The notes under the pieces: model-generated | What the model was told of the DNA's origin: nothing | Seen by the model: only the letters and a program-made list of their open reading frames with translations | Database searches by the model: none | Assembly (NCBI RefSeq): GCF_003732265.1 | Contig: NZ_MOBK01000006.1 | Coordinates: 620,001 to 684,000, forward strand | Length of the DNA: 64,000 nt | Origin: Pseudomonas brassicacearum | Lineage (GTDB): Bacteria > Pseudomonadota > Gammaproteobacteria > Pseudomonadales > Pseudomonadaceae | Direction: 5' to 3' | Shown: piece after piece, positions 44,498-53,584 of the stretch | How the letters are laid out: the number at the start of each line of letters is the position of its first letter | Numbering within the stretch: position 1 is the stretch's first letter | Program-made: the position numbers and the translations under genes

Positions 44498-44545
44498 CGG
44501 CAGTCACTGCCGACGCACAGAACACACACCGCCAGGGCGGTTTTT
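44498..44545 (+). terminator. Two hairpins between parP-like gene and cheW
   Basis: CGGCAG/CTGCCG (44498-44512) with a 3-nt loop is followed by ACCGCC/GGCGGT (44528-44541) with a tight 2-nt loop and a T run. The second resembles an intrinsic terminator or attenuator. It ends directly before the cheW ribosome site (GAGGGG). Confidence 0.45.
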
Positions 44546-44559
44546 CGAGGGGTCAGGGT

Positions 44560-45045
44560 ATGAATGATAAGGCGACGGCTGCAAAGGGTTCCGAAGATCC
44601 GATCCTGCAATGGGTAACCTTCAAGCTGGACAACGAAACCTACGGCATCAACGTGATGCGCGTTCAGGAAGTCCTGCGCTACACCGAAATCGCCCCGGTC
44701 CCGGGTGCCCCGTCCTACGTGCTGGGCATCATCAACCTGCGCGGTAACGTGGTCACCGTGATCGACACCCGTCAGCGCTTCGGCCTGATGAATGCCGAGA
44801 TCAGCGACAACACCCGTATCGTCATCATCGAAGCCGACAAGCAGGTGGTCGGGATCATGGTCGACAGCGTGGCCGAAGTGGTTTACCTGCGTCAGTCGGA
44901 AATCGAAACTGCGCCAAACGTCGGTAACGAAGAATCCGCCAAGTTCATTCAAGGCGTGTGCAACAAGAACAACGAACTGCTGATCCTGGTCGAGCTGGAC
45001 AAGATGATGAGCGAAGAAGAATGGTCGGACCTGGAGAACATCTGA
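44560..45045 (+). CDS. cheW: Chemotaxis coupling protein CheW
   Basis: The 161-residue CheW couples chemoreceptors to CheA. The CheW domain covers nearly all the protein, with the signatures ETYGINVMRVQEVLRY, APSYVLGIINLRGNVVTVID and NNELLILVELDKMM. ATG 44560 follows GAGGGGTCAGGG. The DUF2802 gene starts directly after its stop. Confidence 0.95.
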   Translation: MNDKATAAKGSEDPILQWVTFKLDNETYGINVMRVQEVLRYTEIAPVPGAPSYVLGIINLRGNVVTVIDTRQRFGLMNAEISDNTRIVIIEADKQVVGIMVDSVAEVVYLRQSEIETAPNVGNEESAKFIQGVCNKNNELLILVELDKMMSEEEWSDLENI

Positions 45046-45438
45046 TTGATTCTTGAGGTAGCGGTCATTGTCCTGTTCCTTTTCTGGGCAGGCACGCTGG
45101 CGATGTTTCTGGCGTACATACGCGGTCAACGATTGATCGCCGCGCAACAGGCTCAGGGCGATGCGCTGCGGGATCAGCGCATCAAGGACCTGGCCAAACG
45201 CGTGGACGACTATCAGCGCGGCAACGTGCGCATGGGTGAAGACCTGCACGAGCTGCGCGCGGTGGTCGGCCCGCTGCCGGACAAACTGGCGCAACTGGAA
45301 CAACGCGACCCGTCGAGCCTGTCGTTTGCCCAGGCAGCGCGACTGGTCGGGATGGGCGCTACGGTGGATGAACTCACTCAGTCCTGCGGGTTGACCCAGG
45401 CTGAGGCGGAGTTGATGCGCAAGCTGCACAAGAACTGA
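45046..45438 (+). CDS. DUF2802 protein, membrane-anchored coiled coil
   Basis: The 130-residue protein has one N-terminal membrane helix (about residues 3-25, VAVIVLFLFWAGTLAMFLAYI), a charged helical stretch, and the DUF2802 C-terminal segment SFAQAARLVGMGATVDELTQSCGLTQAEAELM, which looks like a small helix-turn-helix. It starts with TTG directly after the cheW stop (TGATTG). It is conserved at the end of the che operon in pseudomonads; its function is unknown. Confidence 0.8.
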   Translation: MILEVAVIVLFLFWAGTLAMFLAYIRGQRLIAAQQAQGDALRDQRIKDLAKRVDDYQRGNVRMGEDLHELRAVVGPLPDKLAQLEQRDPSSLSFAQAARLVGMGATVDELTQSCGLTQAEAELMRKLHKN

Positions 45439-45464
45439 TTTTTGCAACTCGGCTGAAATTGCTA

Positions 45465-45556
45465 CGCGAGCAGGCTCGCTCCCACAAGGGCTCAGTGTTG
45501 AACACAACATGTGTGAACACCGCCCAACCCTGTGGGAGCGAGCCTGCTCGCGATGG
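45465..45556. repeat. REP pair 1 after the che operon
   Basis: Units at 45465-45486 (reverse) and 45531-45556 (forward) both belong to the GAGCCTGCTCGCGA subtype. They point away from each other. Confidence 0.85.
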
Positions 45557-45597
45557 CGGTGTGTCAGTCACCGCAGATAGTGAAAATGCTGCCCTCA

Positions 45598-45690
45598 TCG
45601 CGGGCAAGCCTCGCTCCCACAGGTATTGCGGTCGCACACAAAATATGTGAACGCCGCTGAACCCTGTGGGAGCCGGGCTTGCCCGCGATG
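45598..45690. repeat. REP pair 2 after the che operon
   Basis: Units at 45598-45621 (reverse) and 45665-45690 (forward) belong to the GCTTGCCCGCGA subtype, different from the adjacent pair. A near-repeat of the flanking sequence (GTGTGAACACCGC at 45521 and ATGTGAACGCCGC at 45646) suggests duplication of the whole pair. Confidence 0.85.
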
Positions 45691-45704
45691 GCGTTCTTGA
45701 GGCC

Positions 45705-46034
45705 TCAGTAATCATCCCCGCGATCTGTGATGTCCTTCTCAACCATGACCGCCTGCGGATCATGCCCCGCCGGAAATTTGCCCTTCAGATTCCACGCGAA
45801 CGCAATGATCTCGGCAATCGTGCGGTACAACTCTTCTGGAATACTCTCGCCCAACTCCATTCGTGCCAGCAGCTTCACCAGCTCGGCGTTTTCGTAGATG
45901 GGCACTTCATAGTCGCGGGCGATCCGCAGAATCTCTTCCGCCAGCGCTTCATCACCCTTGGCCGTGAGGGTAGGGGCGTGGTTGCCGTCGTATTTGAGGG
46001 CGATGGCCTGGCGTGGGGCGTTGGGGTTTTTCAT
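45705..46034 (-). CDS. Stand-alone FlhB C-terminal-domain protein
   Basis: The 109-residue protein (MKNPNAPRQAIALKYDGNHA) resembles the FlhB/YscU cytoplasmic domain after the self-cleavage site: AIALKYD corresponds to YAVALKYD of FlhB, and EEILRIARDYEVPIYENAELVKLL to its following segment. There are no membrane helices and no NPTH motif. It overlaps the upstream FliK-like gene as ATGA, so the two are coupled. Related proteins (FhlB, Bacillus YlqH) exist; the role is not established. Confidence 0.85.
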   Translation of the reverse strand: MKNPNAPRQAIALKYDGNHAPTLTAKGDEALAEEILRIARDYEVPIYENAELVKLLARMELGESIPEELYRTIAEIIAFAWNLKGKFPAGHDPQAVMVEKDITDRGDDY

Positions 46035-47629
46035 GCGGTTTCGTCGACCCAGCGTTGTTCGAGACGGGTTTGCGGGCCTTGTGGCGGCTTGCCGAGGTGG
46101 CAATCCAGATCGCCGACGTTCAGGCCCGACGCCAGCAAGCGTTCGCGCAGCCCGGCCAGGTTGCTTTCGATCAGGCTCGCGGTGTACGGGCGTTCGGCCC
46201 AGAGTTGGCTGGACAGGCTGCCCTTGATCAACTGCGCCTGAATCTGCAACGGGCCTAGTGGCTCCATGTCGAACGCCAGGTCGACGCGCCACAATGGTTG
46301 CTTGGGTTCACGTTCGTCGCGACGTTCGTGCGGTTGTTCTTTCTCGGGGGCTTCTTCGCGCTGGAACTTGACCTGCAACGGCACGATGTCCTGCAGATTG
46401 CGCATCGGAATTTCCAGTTGCCAGGTGCTGACCAGCCGCCCATCGTCCGTCAGGCCGGTTTGCTCCAGGCTCGACAGTTGGTGGCTTTGCAGGCGCGAAA
46501 CCGCCGCCGCTGCCAAACGCAGCAAGTGCTCCAGATCACCTTCGCCGTCCTGGCTTTGCAGCAGGCGCTCGGGCAGCGGGAAGCTGGTCGGCAGCGGTTT
46601 GGCGCTGACCTGGCCGAGCATGCCAAGGGCGCTGCGCACGAAACTCGGCATCGCCTGCACCAATGTGTTGGCGGCGATCAGCGCATTGAGGTTGGTGTTG
46701 GCCGGCAGCCCCGGTGTCAATTGCGCGATCAGCTTGAGCAAATCGCCCTTCAGGTCCGGAGCCAGCGTCGGGTTCTGTCCGGTCAGCAGTTTCGCTTCGA
46801 GGAACAGGCCGCTGTTGGCCAGCGCTTGAGCCAGCCCCTTCGGCGTACTCAGTTGCTGCACATCCGGCAGACCGGCGAGGAGCTTTTCAACAGCCACGCG
46901 CAGGTCGCTGGAGGTCTGGTCCGAGGACGCCGCCGAGGAGGACGTCGCCGACGGCGCAGGCAACGGCAGGTTTTGCAGAACCTTGATCAAGCCATCCAGC
47001 GAGCCCTGGCGGCTTTGCTGGCTGACCAGTTGCTGGGTCACCGCCAATTGTTCCTGGCGGCTGCTCAGCGGGACGAACTTCAGCGTCTGGGTGTCTTGCA
47101 CCATGGCGCTCAACAAGGTGCCGATGCGCAGCGGCGTCGGGCTGTCGATGCTCAGGGTGCTGCCGCTCAGCACCGTGTTCAACAAGCTCACCATCGAGCG
47201 AAACACCGTCGGTTGCCCCGGTACCTGCGGCAGCACCTGCGAGGTCAGCACTTTGCCTTGCAGCAAGGTGCCGACCGGCAGCTGCGCCGTGTCGATGCGG
47301 GTGAGGGTGGCAATGCTGGAAGCGATGGCTTGTTGCACGGTGATTGCCAGGTTGCTCGCCGACGGCTGGGTGATCGCCAGGCTGGTGCCTTGGGGCAGCG
47401 GTTGCGTGCTGGTGGCCTGCACGGTGGTCTGGCGGCCGCTGTCGAGGGTGACTTTGAGCAGCAGTTGAAAGGTCTGATCCGTCTGCTTGAGTGACAGCAC
47501 TTCAGCCTTGGCGGTCTGCCCGACAGAGATCAGGCCCTCCATCGGCGTCAGCAACTTCAGCAGGTCGCCACTCACCACCAGCGGCCGCGAAGTCGCGGGC
47601 GTGGTCTGGGGTAGCGGGAGGATGTTCAT
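46031..47629 (-). CDS. Second FliK-like protein
   Basis: The 532-residue protein has a long Gln/Ser/Leu-rich N-terminal region and a C-terminal domain like that of FliK (LWRVDLAFDMEPLGPLQIQA, then YTASLIESNLAGLRERLLASGLNVGDL). ATG 47629 (MNILPLPQ) has an AGG about 6 nt upstream and is preferred to 47641. It is translationally coupled to the FlhB C-domain protein, a pairing that mirrors the FliK-FlhB interaction of hook-length control. Its hydrophilic composition lacks a signal peptide. Confidence 0.82.
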   Translation of the reverse strand: MNILPLPQTTPATSRPLVVSGDLLKLLTPMEGLISVGQTAKAEVLSLKQTDQTFQLLLKVTLDSGRQTTVQATSTQPLPQGTSLAITQPSASNLAITVQQAIASSIATLTRIDTAQLPVGTLLQGKVLTSQVLPQVPGQPTVFRSMVSLLNTVLSGSTLSIDSPTPLRIGTLLSAMVQDTQTLKFVPLSSRQEQLAVTQQLVSQQSRQGSLDGLIKVLQNLPLPAPSATSSSAASSDQTSSDLRVAVEKLLAGLPDVQQLSTPKGLAQALANSGLFLEAKLLTGQNPTLAPDLKGDLLKLIAQLTPGLPANTNLNALIAANTLVQAMPSFVRSALGMLGQVSAKPLPTSFPLPERLLQSQDGEGDLEHLLRLAAAAVSRLQSHQLSSLEQTGLTDDGRLVSTWQLEIPMRNLQDIVPLQVKFQREEAPEKEQPHERRDEREPKQPLWRVDLAFDMEPLGPLQIQAQLIKGSLSSQLWAERPYTASLIESNLAGLRERLLASGLNVGDLDCHLGKPPQGPQTRLEQRWVDETA

Positions 47630-47692
47630 TTCGCCTGTCATACGCGGTCACAACCTGAGGAAAATGCACTCTTTAGAGTAGGGCATGGCATG

Positions 47693-47698
47693 TATAAT
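47693..47698 (+). promoter_or_regulatory. Candidate -10 element for the ccm operon
   Basis: A consensus TATAAT lies 141 nt before ccmA in the divergent region between the FliK-like gene and ccmA. No good -35 element is seen 16-18 nt upstream, so the call is tentative. Confidence 0.3.
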
Positions 47699-47838
47699 GC
47701 CGCCCGTCATTCGGGGAGTGGCGAAAACATTGCAATTGTTTGACGCAGCTCTCTAGAACAGACCGCCAATGTATCTATGCTGCATCTCTTTAGCGGCCGC
47801 TGCGCCGCCGACTTGAACCGCAAAAGGCCCGTGATCCC

Positions 47839-48474
47839 TTGACCAGCCCAGTCCTGCAAACCGTTGCCCTCGCTTGTGAGCGAGACCTTCGGCTGCTTTT
47901 CGAAAATCTCGATTTGAGACTGGCCAGTGGCGAAATGTTGCAAATCAGCGGCCCCAACGGCAGTGGCAAGACCAGCTTGTTGCGCCTGCTGTGCGGCCTG
48001 ATGCAGCCGACCGCCGGTCAGGTGCTGCTCAATGGTCAGCCGCTCAATGAGCAACGTTTCGAACTGGCGCGCAATCTGCTGTGGATCGGTCATGCCGCCG
48101 GCATCAAGGAACTGCTGACCCCCGAGGAAAACCTCAGCTGGCTCTGCGCCCTGCATCATCCGGCGTCCCATGAGGCCATCTGGCAAGCCCTGGCGGCTGT
48201 CGGACTGCGCGGTTTCGAGGATGTGCCCTGTCACACCCTGTCTGCCGGCCAGCATCGTCGCGTGGCGTTGGCGCGGTTGTACCTGGACAGCCCGCCGCTG
48301 TGGATTCTCGATGAACCGTTCACCGCGCTCGATAAACAAGGTGTGGCGCAACTCGAAGAACACCTGGTTGCGCACTGCGAGCGGGGCGGCATGGTCGTGT
48401 TGACCACGCACCACACGCTGAGCCGGATGCCGGCCGGCTATCGCGACATTGACCTGGGGAATTGGGCCGTATGA
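47839..48474 (+). CDS. ccmA: Heme exporter ATPase CcmA
   Basis: The 211-residue ABC ATPase has Walker [10 protein letters not shown], signature [14 protein letters not shown] and Walker [12 protein letters not shown]. With CcmB, CcmC and CcmD it releases holo-CcmE in system I cytochrome c maturation. The start is TTG 47839 ([16 protein letters not shown], matching the family); no ATG is available near it. It overlaps ccmB as ATGA. Confidence 0.95.
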   Translation: MTSPVLQTVALACERDLRLLFENLDLRLASGEMLQISGPNGSGKTSLLRLLCGLMQPTAGQVLLNGQPLNEQRFELARNLLWIGHAAGIKELLTPEENLSWLCALHHPASHEAIWQALAAVGLRGFEDVPCHTLSAGQHRRVALARLYLDSPPLWILDEPFTALDKQGVAQLEEHLVAHCERGGMVVLTTHHTLSRMPAGYRDIDLGNWAV

Positions 48475-49139
48475 GTGTTTTCGGCCTGTTGGTCGCCCGT
48501 GAGGCTCGTTTGCTGTTCCGCCGTCCTGCAGAATTGGCCAATCCGCTGGTGTTCTTCGCCATCGTGGTGGCGCTGTTCCCGCTGGCGGTCGGCCCCGAGG
48601 CTCAATTGTTGCAAACCTTGTCTCCGGGACTGGTCTGGGTGGCTGCGCTTTTATCGGTCTTGCTCTCGCTGGACGGGCTTTTCCGCAGTGATTTCGAAGA
48701 CGGCTCGCTTGAACAGTGGGTCCTTTCGTCGCACCCCCTGCCTCTTCTGGTTTTGGCCAAGGTACTGGCACACTGGGCCTTCTCTGGCCTGGCACTGGTT
48801 TTGCTCGCTCCACTGCTGGCGTTGATGCTCGGTCTGCCTGCCGCTTGTCTGCCGGTGTTGCTGCTTTCCTTATTGCTGGGTACACCGGTGCTGAGTCTGC
48901 TTGGGGCGGTGGGCGCAGCCTTGACGGTAGGATTGAAGCGCGGTGGCCTGTTGCTGGCACTGCTGATTCTGCCGTTGTACATCCCGGTGTTGATTCTCGG
49001 CAGTGGCGCCTTGCAGGCAGCCTTGCAGGGCATGCCGGCGACCGGTTATCTCTTGTGGCTTGGTAGCCTGACCGCCTTGGCGATAACCCTGACACCTTTT
49101 GCAATAGCTGCTGGCCTGAAGATCAGCGTCGGCGAATAA
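48471..49139 (+). CDS. ccmB: Heme exporter membrane protein CcmB
   Basis: The 222-residue integral membrane protein has about six helices and the family segment [20 protein letters not shown]. It partners with CcmA. ATG 48471 overlaps the ccmA stop and is preferred to an in-frame TTG at 48462. A 72-nt gap precedes ccmC. Confidence 0.95.
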   Translation: MSVFGLLVAREARLLFRRPAELANPLVFFAIVVALFPLAVGPEAQLLQTLSPGLVWVAALLSVLLSLDGLFRSDFEDGSLEQWVLSSHPLPLLVLAKVLAHWAFSGLALVLLAPLLALMLGLPAACLPVLLLSLLLGTPVLSLLGAVGAALTVGLKRGGLLLALLILPLYIPVLILGSGALQAALQGMPATGYLLWLGSLTALAITLTPFAIAAGLKISVGE

Positions 49140-49211
49140 TGAGGTCTGGTTAAAATTTAACCAGTAAAGACCCAGCCCTTCACAGCGAAGGGCAACCGTG
49201 ATGGAAACAGT

Positions 49212-49967
49212 ATGAACTGGACGTGGTTTCACAAGCTCGGCTCGCCCAAATGGTTTTACGGCATCAGCGGCAAACTGCTGCCCTGGCTGAGCGTCGCGGC
49301 GTTGTTGCTGATCGGCATCGGTGTCGTTTGGGGCCTGGCCTTCGCGCCGCCTGATTACCAGCAAGGCAACAGCTTTCGCATCATCTATATCCACGTTCCG
49401 GCCGCCATGCTGGCGCAGTCCTGCTATGTGATGCTGGCCGTGTGCGGCATTGTCGGGCTGGTCTGGAAGATGAAACTGGCCGATGTCGCCCTGCAATGCG
49501 CGGCGCCCATCGGGGCCTGGATGACCGCTGTGGCGCTGGTCACCGGCGCGATCTGGGGCAAACCGACCTGGGGTTCGTGGTGGGTCTGGGATGCGCGACT
49601 GACGTCCATGCTGATCCTGCTGTTTCTGTACTTCGGTCTTATTGCGCTGGGCAATGCGATCAGCAATCGTGACAGTGCCGCCAAGGCCTGTGCGGTGTTG
49701 GCGATTGTCGGTGTGATCAACATCCCGATCATCAAGTACTCGGTGGAGTGGTGGAATACCCTGCACCAGGGCGCGACCTTCACCCTCACCGAAAAACCGG
49801 CGATGCCCGCCGAGATGTGGCTGCCATTGCTGCTGACGGTGCTGGGTTTCTACTGTTTCTTCGGCGCGGTCCTGTTGCTGCGCATGCGCCTTGAAGTGCT
49901 CAAGCGCGAAGCGCGGGCCAGTTGGGTCAAGGCCGAAGTGAAGAACAGTCTGGAGGCCGCTCGATGA
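49212..49967 (+). CDS. ccmC: Heme transport protein CcmC
   Basis: The 251-residue membrane protein loads heme onto CcmE. The tryptophan-rich heme-handling motif [13 protein letters not shown] is at about residue 119, and conserved histidines ([10 protein letters not shown] and [10 protein letters not shown]) flank it. It has six membrane helices. It overlaps ccmD as ATGA. Confidence 0.96.
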   Translation: MNWTWFHKLGSPKWFYGISGKLLPWLSVAALLLIGIGVVWGLAFAPPDYQQGNSFRIIYIHVPAAMLAQSCYVMLAVCGIVGLVWKMKLADVALQCAAPIGAWMTAVALVTGAIWGKPTWGSWWVWDARLTSMLILLFLYFGLIALGNAISNRDSAAKACAVLAIVGVINIPIIKYSVEWWNTLHQGATFTLTEKPAMPAEMWLPLLLTVLGFYCFFGAVLLLRMRLEVLKREARASWVKAEVKNSLEAAR

Positions 49968-50140
49968 GTTTTGCTTCATTCGGCGACTTCCTCGCCATGG
50001 GCCATCATGCCCTGTATGTCTGGTCCGCCTATGGCATCTGCCTGGCGGTGCTGGCCCTCAACGTGGCGGCGCCGATCCTGGCCCGCAAGCGGTATCTGCA
50101 ACAAGAGGCGCGACGTCTGCGCCGGGAGAACGGCAAGTGA
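49964..50140 (+). CDS. ccmD: Heme exporter protein CcmD
   Basis: The 58-residue single-helix protein (helix about 14-36) ends with a basic cytoplasmic tail ([18 protein letters not shown]). It is needed to release holo-CcmE from CcmABC. Small size and location between ccmC and ccmE are diagnostic. It overlaps both neighbours by 4 nt. Confidence 0.93.
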   Translation: MSFASFGDFLAMGHHALYVWSAYGICLAVLALNVAAPILARKRYLQQEARRLRRENGK

Positions 50141-50592
50141 ATCCGCTGCGCAAAAAGCGTCTTATCATCATTCTCGCGATCCTGGTGGGTGTCGGCGCAG
50201 CCGTCGGCCTGGCCCTGAGCGCCCTGCAGCAGAACATCAATCTGTTTTACACCCCGACCCAGATCGCCAATGGCGAAGCGCCACAAGACACGCGTATTCG
50301 GGCGGGCGGCATGGTCGAGAAAGGTTCGCTGCAGCGTTCCGGCGATTCGCTGGACGTGAAATTCGTCGTCACTGACTTCAACAAATCCGTGACCATCGCC
50401 TATCGCGGCATTCTTCCGGACCTGTTCCGAGAAGGGCAGGGCATCGTCGCCCTGGGCAAAATCAACGCCGACGGCGTGGTGGTCGCCGACGAAGTGCTGG
50501 CCAAGCACGACGAGAAATACATGCCGCCGGAAGTGACCAAGGCCCTGAAAGACAGCGGCCAGTCGGCGCCCACACAAGCCAAAGAGGGTTAA
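50137..50592 (+). CDS. ccmE: Heme chaperone CcmE
   Basis: The 151-residue periplasmic chaperone is anchored by one N-terminal helix (about 9-29). The heme-binding histidine is His124 in [11 protein letters not shown], with the conserved Tyr128. The start is GTG 50137 overlapping the ccmD stop (GTGA). ccmF follows after 3 nt. Confidence 0.95.
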   Translation: MNPLRKKRLIIILAILVGVGAAVGLALSALQQNINLFYTPTQIANGEAPQDTRIRAGGMVEKGSLQRSGDSLDVKFVVTDFNKSVTIAYRGILPDLFREGQGIVALGKINADGVVVADEVLAKHDEKYMPPEVTKALKDSGQSAPTQAKEG

Positions 50593-50595
50593 TTG

Positions 50596-52584
50596 ATGAC
50601 GACTGGAATCTTTATCCCTGAGCTTGGCCACCTGGCCATGATCCTGGCGCTGTGTTTCGCGCTGGTTCAGGCCGTGGTGCCGTTGCTCGGTGCCTGGCGC
50701 GGTGACCGTTTGTGGATGAGCCTCGCGCAGCCAGCCGCTTGGGGTCAGTTCACTTTCCTGGTGTTCGCCTTTGGTTGCCTGACTTACGCGTTTATGGCTG
50801 ACGACTTCTCGGTCGCCTACGTCGCCAGCAACTCCAACAGTGCCTTGCCGTGGTACTACAAATTCAGCGCCGTGTGGGGCGCGCACGAAGGGTCATTGCT
50901 GTTGTGGGCATTGATTCTCGGTGGCTGGACCTTCGCGGTGTCGGTGTTCTCCCGGCAGTTACCGCGGGACATGCTGGCCCGCGTGCTGGCGGTGATGGGC
51001 ATGATCAGCACCGGTTTCCTGCTGTTCCTGATCCTCACGTCCAACCCGTTCAAACGCATCTTGCCGCAAGTGCCCAGCGATGGCGCCGACCTCAATCCGT
51101 TGTTGCAAGACATTGGCCTGATCGTTCACCCGCCGATGCTGTACATGGGTTATGTCGGTTTCTCCGTGGCCTTCGCCTTTGCCATCGCCGCGCTGATGGG
51201 CGGTCGCCTTGATGCGGCGTGGGCACGCTGGTCGCGTCCGTGGACCATCGTCGCCTGGGCCTTCCTCGGTATCGGCATCACCCTCGGTTCGTGGTGGGCT
51301 TATTACGAACTCGGCTGGGGCGGCTGGTGGTTCTGGGACCCGGTGGAAAACGCCTCCTTCATGCCTTGGCTGGTCGGTACGGCACTGATTCACTCGTTGG
51401 CCGTCACGGAAAAACGTGGTGTGTTCAAGAGCTGGACCGTGCTGCTGGCCATCGCCGCGTTCTCGCTGAGCTTGCTCGGTACGTTCCTTGTGCGTTCGGG
51501 CGTGCTGACCTCGGTTCACGCGTTTGCGTCCGACCCTGAGCGCGGTGTGTTCATCCTGATTTTCCTGCTGTTTGTGGTCGGCGGTTCGCTGACGCTGTTC
51601 GCCCTGCGCGCACCGGTGGTCAAGAGCCAGGTCGGCTTCAACCTCTGGTCCCGGGAAACCTTGCTGCTGGGGAATAACCTGGTGCTGGTGGTGGCGGCTT
51701 CGATGATTCTGCTCGGCACCCTGTACCCGCTGATTCTCGATGCGATGACCGGCGCCAAACTGTCCGTCGGCCCGCCGTACTTCAACGCGCTGTTCATTCC
51801 GTTGATGGCGTTGCTGATGGTGGTGATGGCAGTCGGGATGCTGGTGCGCTGGAAAGACACCCCGGTCAAATGGCTGATGAGCATGCTGACCCCGGTATTG
51901 CTCGGCAGCGCTGCGCTGGCGGTTGTGGCCGGCGTCGCTTACGGTGATTTCAATTGGGCAGTGATCGCGACGTTCATGCTCGCGGCCTGGGTACTGCTCG
52001 CCGGTGTCCGGGATATCCTCGACAAGACTCGCCATAAAGGCCTGATCAAAGGCCTGCCGACCCTGACCCGCAGCTATTGGGGCATGCAGATCGCTCACCT
52101 CGGCATCGCCGTGTGCGCGCTTGGCGTCGTGTTGTCGAGCCAGAACAGTGCCGAGCGCGACTTGCGCCTGGCGCCGGGCGAGTCCATGGACCTGGCCGGG
52201 TATCACTTCATCTTCGACGGCGCCAAGCACTTCGAAGGGCCGAACTTCACCTCCGACAAGGGCACCGTTCGGGTGATCCGCGATGGCAAGGAAGTCAGCG
52301 TGCTGCACCCGGAAAAACGCCTGTACACCGTGCAGAATTCGGTGATGACCGAAGCCGGGATCGACGCCGGTTTCACCCGTGACCTCTACGTCGCCCTTGG
52401 CGAACCGCTGGGTGATGGCGCCTGGGCTGTGCGCGTTCACGTCAAACCGTTCGTGCGCTGGATCTGGTTCGGCGGTCTGCTGACTGGCTTCGGCGGGTTG
52501 CTGGCGGCGCTGGATCGGCGTTATCGGGTCAAGGTGAAAAGCCGGGTGCGTGAAGCGCTGGGCATGACGGGAGCCACTGCATGA
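50596..52584 (+). CDS. ccmF: Heme lyase CcmF
   Basis: The 662-residue membrane protein attaches heme to apocytochrome c. The tryptophan-rich motif GWGGWWFWDPVENASFMPWL lies near residue 235, and the conserved histidines in VHPPMLYMGY and ALIHSL are present. About 15 membrane helices are expected. ATG 50596 is preferred to the TTG directly before it. It overlaps ccmG by 4 nt. Confidence 0.96.
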   Translation: MTTGIFIPELGHLAMILALCFALVQAVVPLLGAWRGDRLWMSLAQPAAWGQFTFLVFAFGCLTYAFMADDFSVAYVASNSNSALPWYYKFSAVWGAHEGSLLLWALILGGWTFAVSVFSRQLPRDMLARVLAVMGMISTGFLLFLILTSNPFKRILPQVPSDGADLNPLLQDIGLIVHPPMLYMGYVGFSVAFAFAIAALMGGRLDAAWARWSRPWTIVAWAFLGIGITLGSWWAYYELGWGGWWFWDPVENASFMPWLVGTALIHSLAVTEKRGVFKSWTVLLAIAAFSLSLLGTFLVRSGVLTSVHAFASDPERGVFILIFLLFVVGGSLTLFALRAPVVKSQVGFNLWSRETLLLGNNLVLVVAASMILLGTLYPLILDAMTGAKLSVGPPYFNALFIPLMALLMVVMAVGMLVRWKDTPVKWLMSMLTPVLLGSAALAVVAGVAYGDFNWAVIATFMLAAWVLLAGVRDILDKTRHKGLIKGLPTLTRSYWGMQIAHLGIAVCALGVVLSSQNSAERDLRLAPGESMDLAGYHFIFDGAKHFEGPNFTSDKGTVRVIRDGKEVSVLHPEKRLYTVQNSVMTEAGIDAGFTRDLYVALGEPLGDGAWAVRVHVKPFVRWIWFGGLLTGFGGLLAALDRRYRVKVKSRVREALGMTGATA

Positions 52585-53117
52585 GACGTTGGTTGATGCT
52601 GTTGCCACTGATTATTTTTCTGGTGGTGGCTGTTTTCCTGTATCGCGGGTTGTACCTCGACCCGGCCGAGTTGCCTTCGGCGATGATCAACAAGCCGTTC
52701 CCGGAGTTTTCCCTGCCGAGCGTGCAGGGCGACAAGACCCTGACCAAGGCCGACATCGTTGGTAAACCGGCACTGGTCAACGTCTGGGGCACCTGGTGCA
52801 TTTCCTGCCGGGTCGAACACCCGGTGCTGAACAAACTGGCCCAGCAGGGCGTGGTGATCTACGGCATCAATTACAAGGACGTCAACGCCGACGCCTTGAA
52901 GTGGCTGGTGGAATTCCACAACCCGTATCAACTGGACATCCGTGACGACGCCGGCACCCTGGGCCTGAACCTCGGTGTGTATGGCGCGCCGGAAACCTTT
53001 TTCATCGACGCCAAGGGCATCATCCGCGACAAGTTCGTCGGCGTGATCGACGAGCAGGTCTGGCGTGAAAAACTGGCCGCCAAGTATCAGGCGCTGGTTG
53101 ATGAGGTCAAGCCATGA
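52581..53117 (+). CDS. ccmG: Thiol:disulfide interchange protein CcmG/DsbE
   Basis: The 178-residue membrane-anchored thioredoxin-like protein has one N-terminal helix (about 4-22) and the redox motif WGTWCISCRVEHP (CISC). It reduces apocytochrome heme-binding cysteines in the periplasm. The family segment GVYGAPETFFIDAKG is present. Confidence 0.95.
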   Translation: MRRWLMLLPLIIFLVVAVFLYRGLYLDPAELPSAMINKPFPEFSLPSVQGDKTLTKADIVGKPALVNVWGTWCISCRVEHPVLNKLAQQGVVIYGINYKDVNADALKWLVEFHNPYQLDIRDDAGTLGLNLGVYGAPETFFIDAKGIIRDKFVGVIDEQVWREKLAAKYQALVDEVKP

Positions 53118-53584
53118 AGCGCTGGATAGCGGCGGCGGTACTGGGCTTGAGCATGGCCGGCGTGGCGCATGCGGCCATCGATACCTACGAATTCGCCAAA
53201 GAAGGTGATCGCGAGCGTTTTCGCGAGCTGACCAAAGAACTGCGTTGCCCCAAGTGCCAGAATCAGGACATCGCCGATTCCAATGCACCGATTGCCGCCG
53301 ACCTGCGCAAAGAGATTTTCCGCATGCTCGGCGAGGGCAAGGACAACCAGCAGATCATCGACTTCATGGTCGAGCGCTACGGTGACTTCGTCCGCTACAA
53401 ACCGGCTCTCAACGCCAAGACTGCTTTGCTCTGGTTCGGCCCGGCCGGGCTGTTGCTGGGCGGTTTCGTGATCATCGCCGTGATCGTCCGCCGTCGTCGC
53501 GTGCAACGCGCCGACACCCCGGACGCGCTTTCTGCCGAGGAGCGTGAGCGCCTCGACCACCTGTTGGATAAAAACCAAGAATGA
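53114..53584 (+). CDS. ccmH: Cytochrome c maturation protein CcmH
   Basis: The 156-residue protein has a signal peptide (residues 1-20, ending AHA), the redox motif [19 protein letters not shown] and one C-terminal membrane helix (about 103-123). It works with CcmG in thiol reduction. It overlaps ccmG and ccmI by 4 nt each. Confidence 0.95.
   Translation: MKRWIAAAVLGLSMAGVAHAAIDTYEFAKEGDRERFRELTKELRCPKCQNQDIADSNAPIAADLRKEIFRMLGEGKDNQQIIDFMVERYGDFVRYKPALNAKTALLWFGPAGLLLGGFVIIAVIVRRRRVQRADTPDALSAEERERLDHLLDKNQE

Noticed and set aside
45465..45690. Tandem repeats that could be read as a short CRISPR array
   Set aside because: The units are inverted, palindromic, and of two subtypes with unequal spacers. 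They are REP elements, and no cas gene is present.
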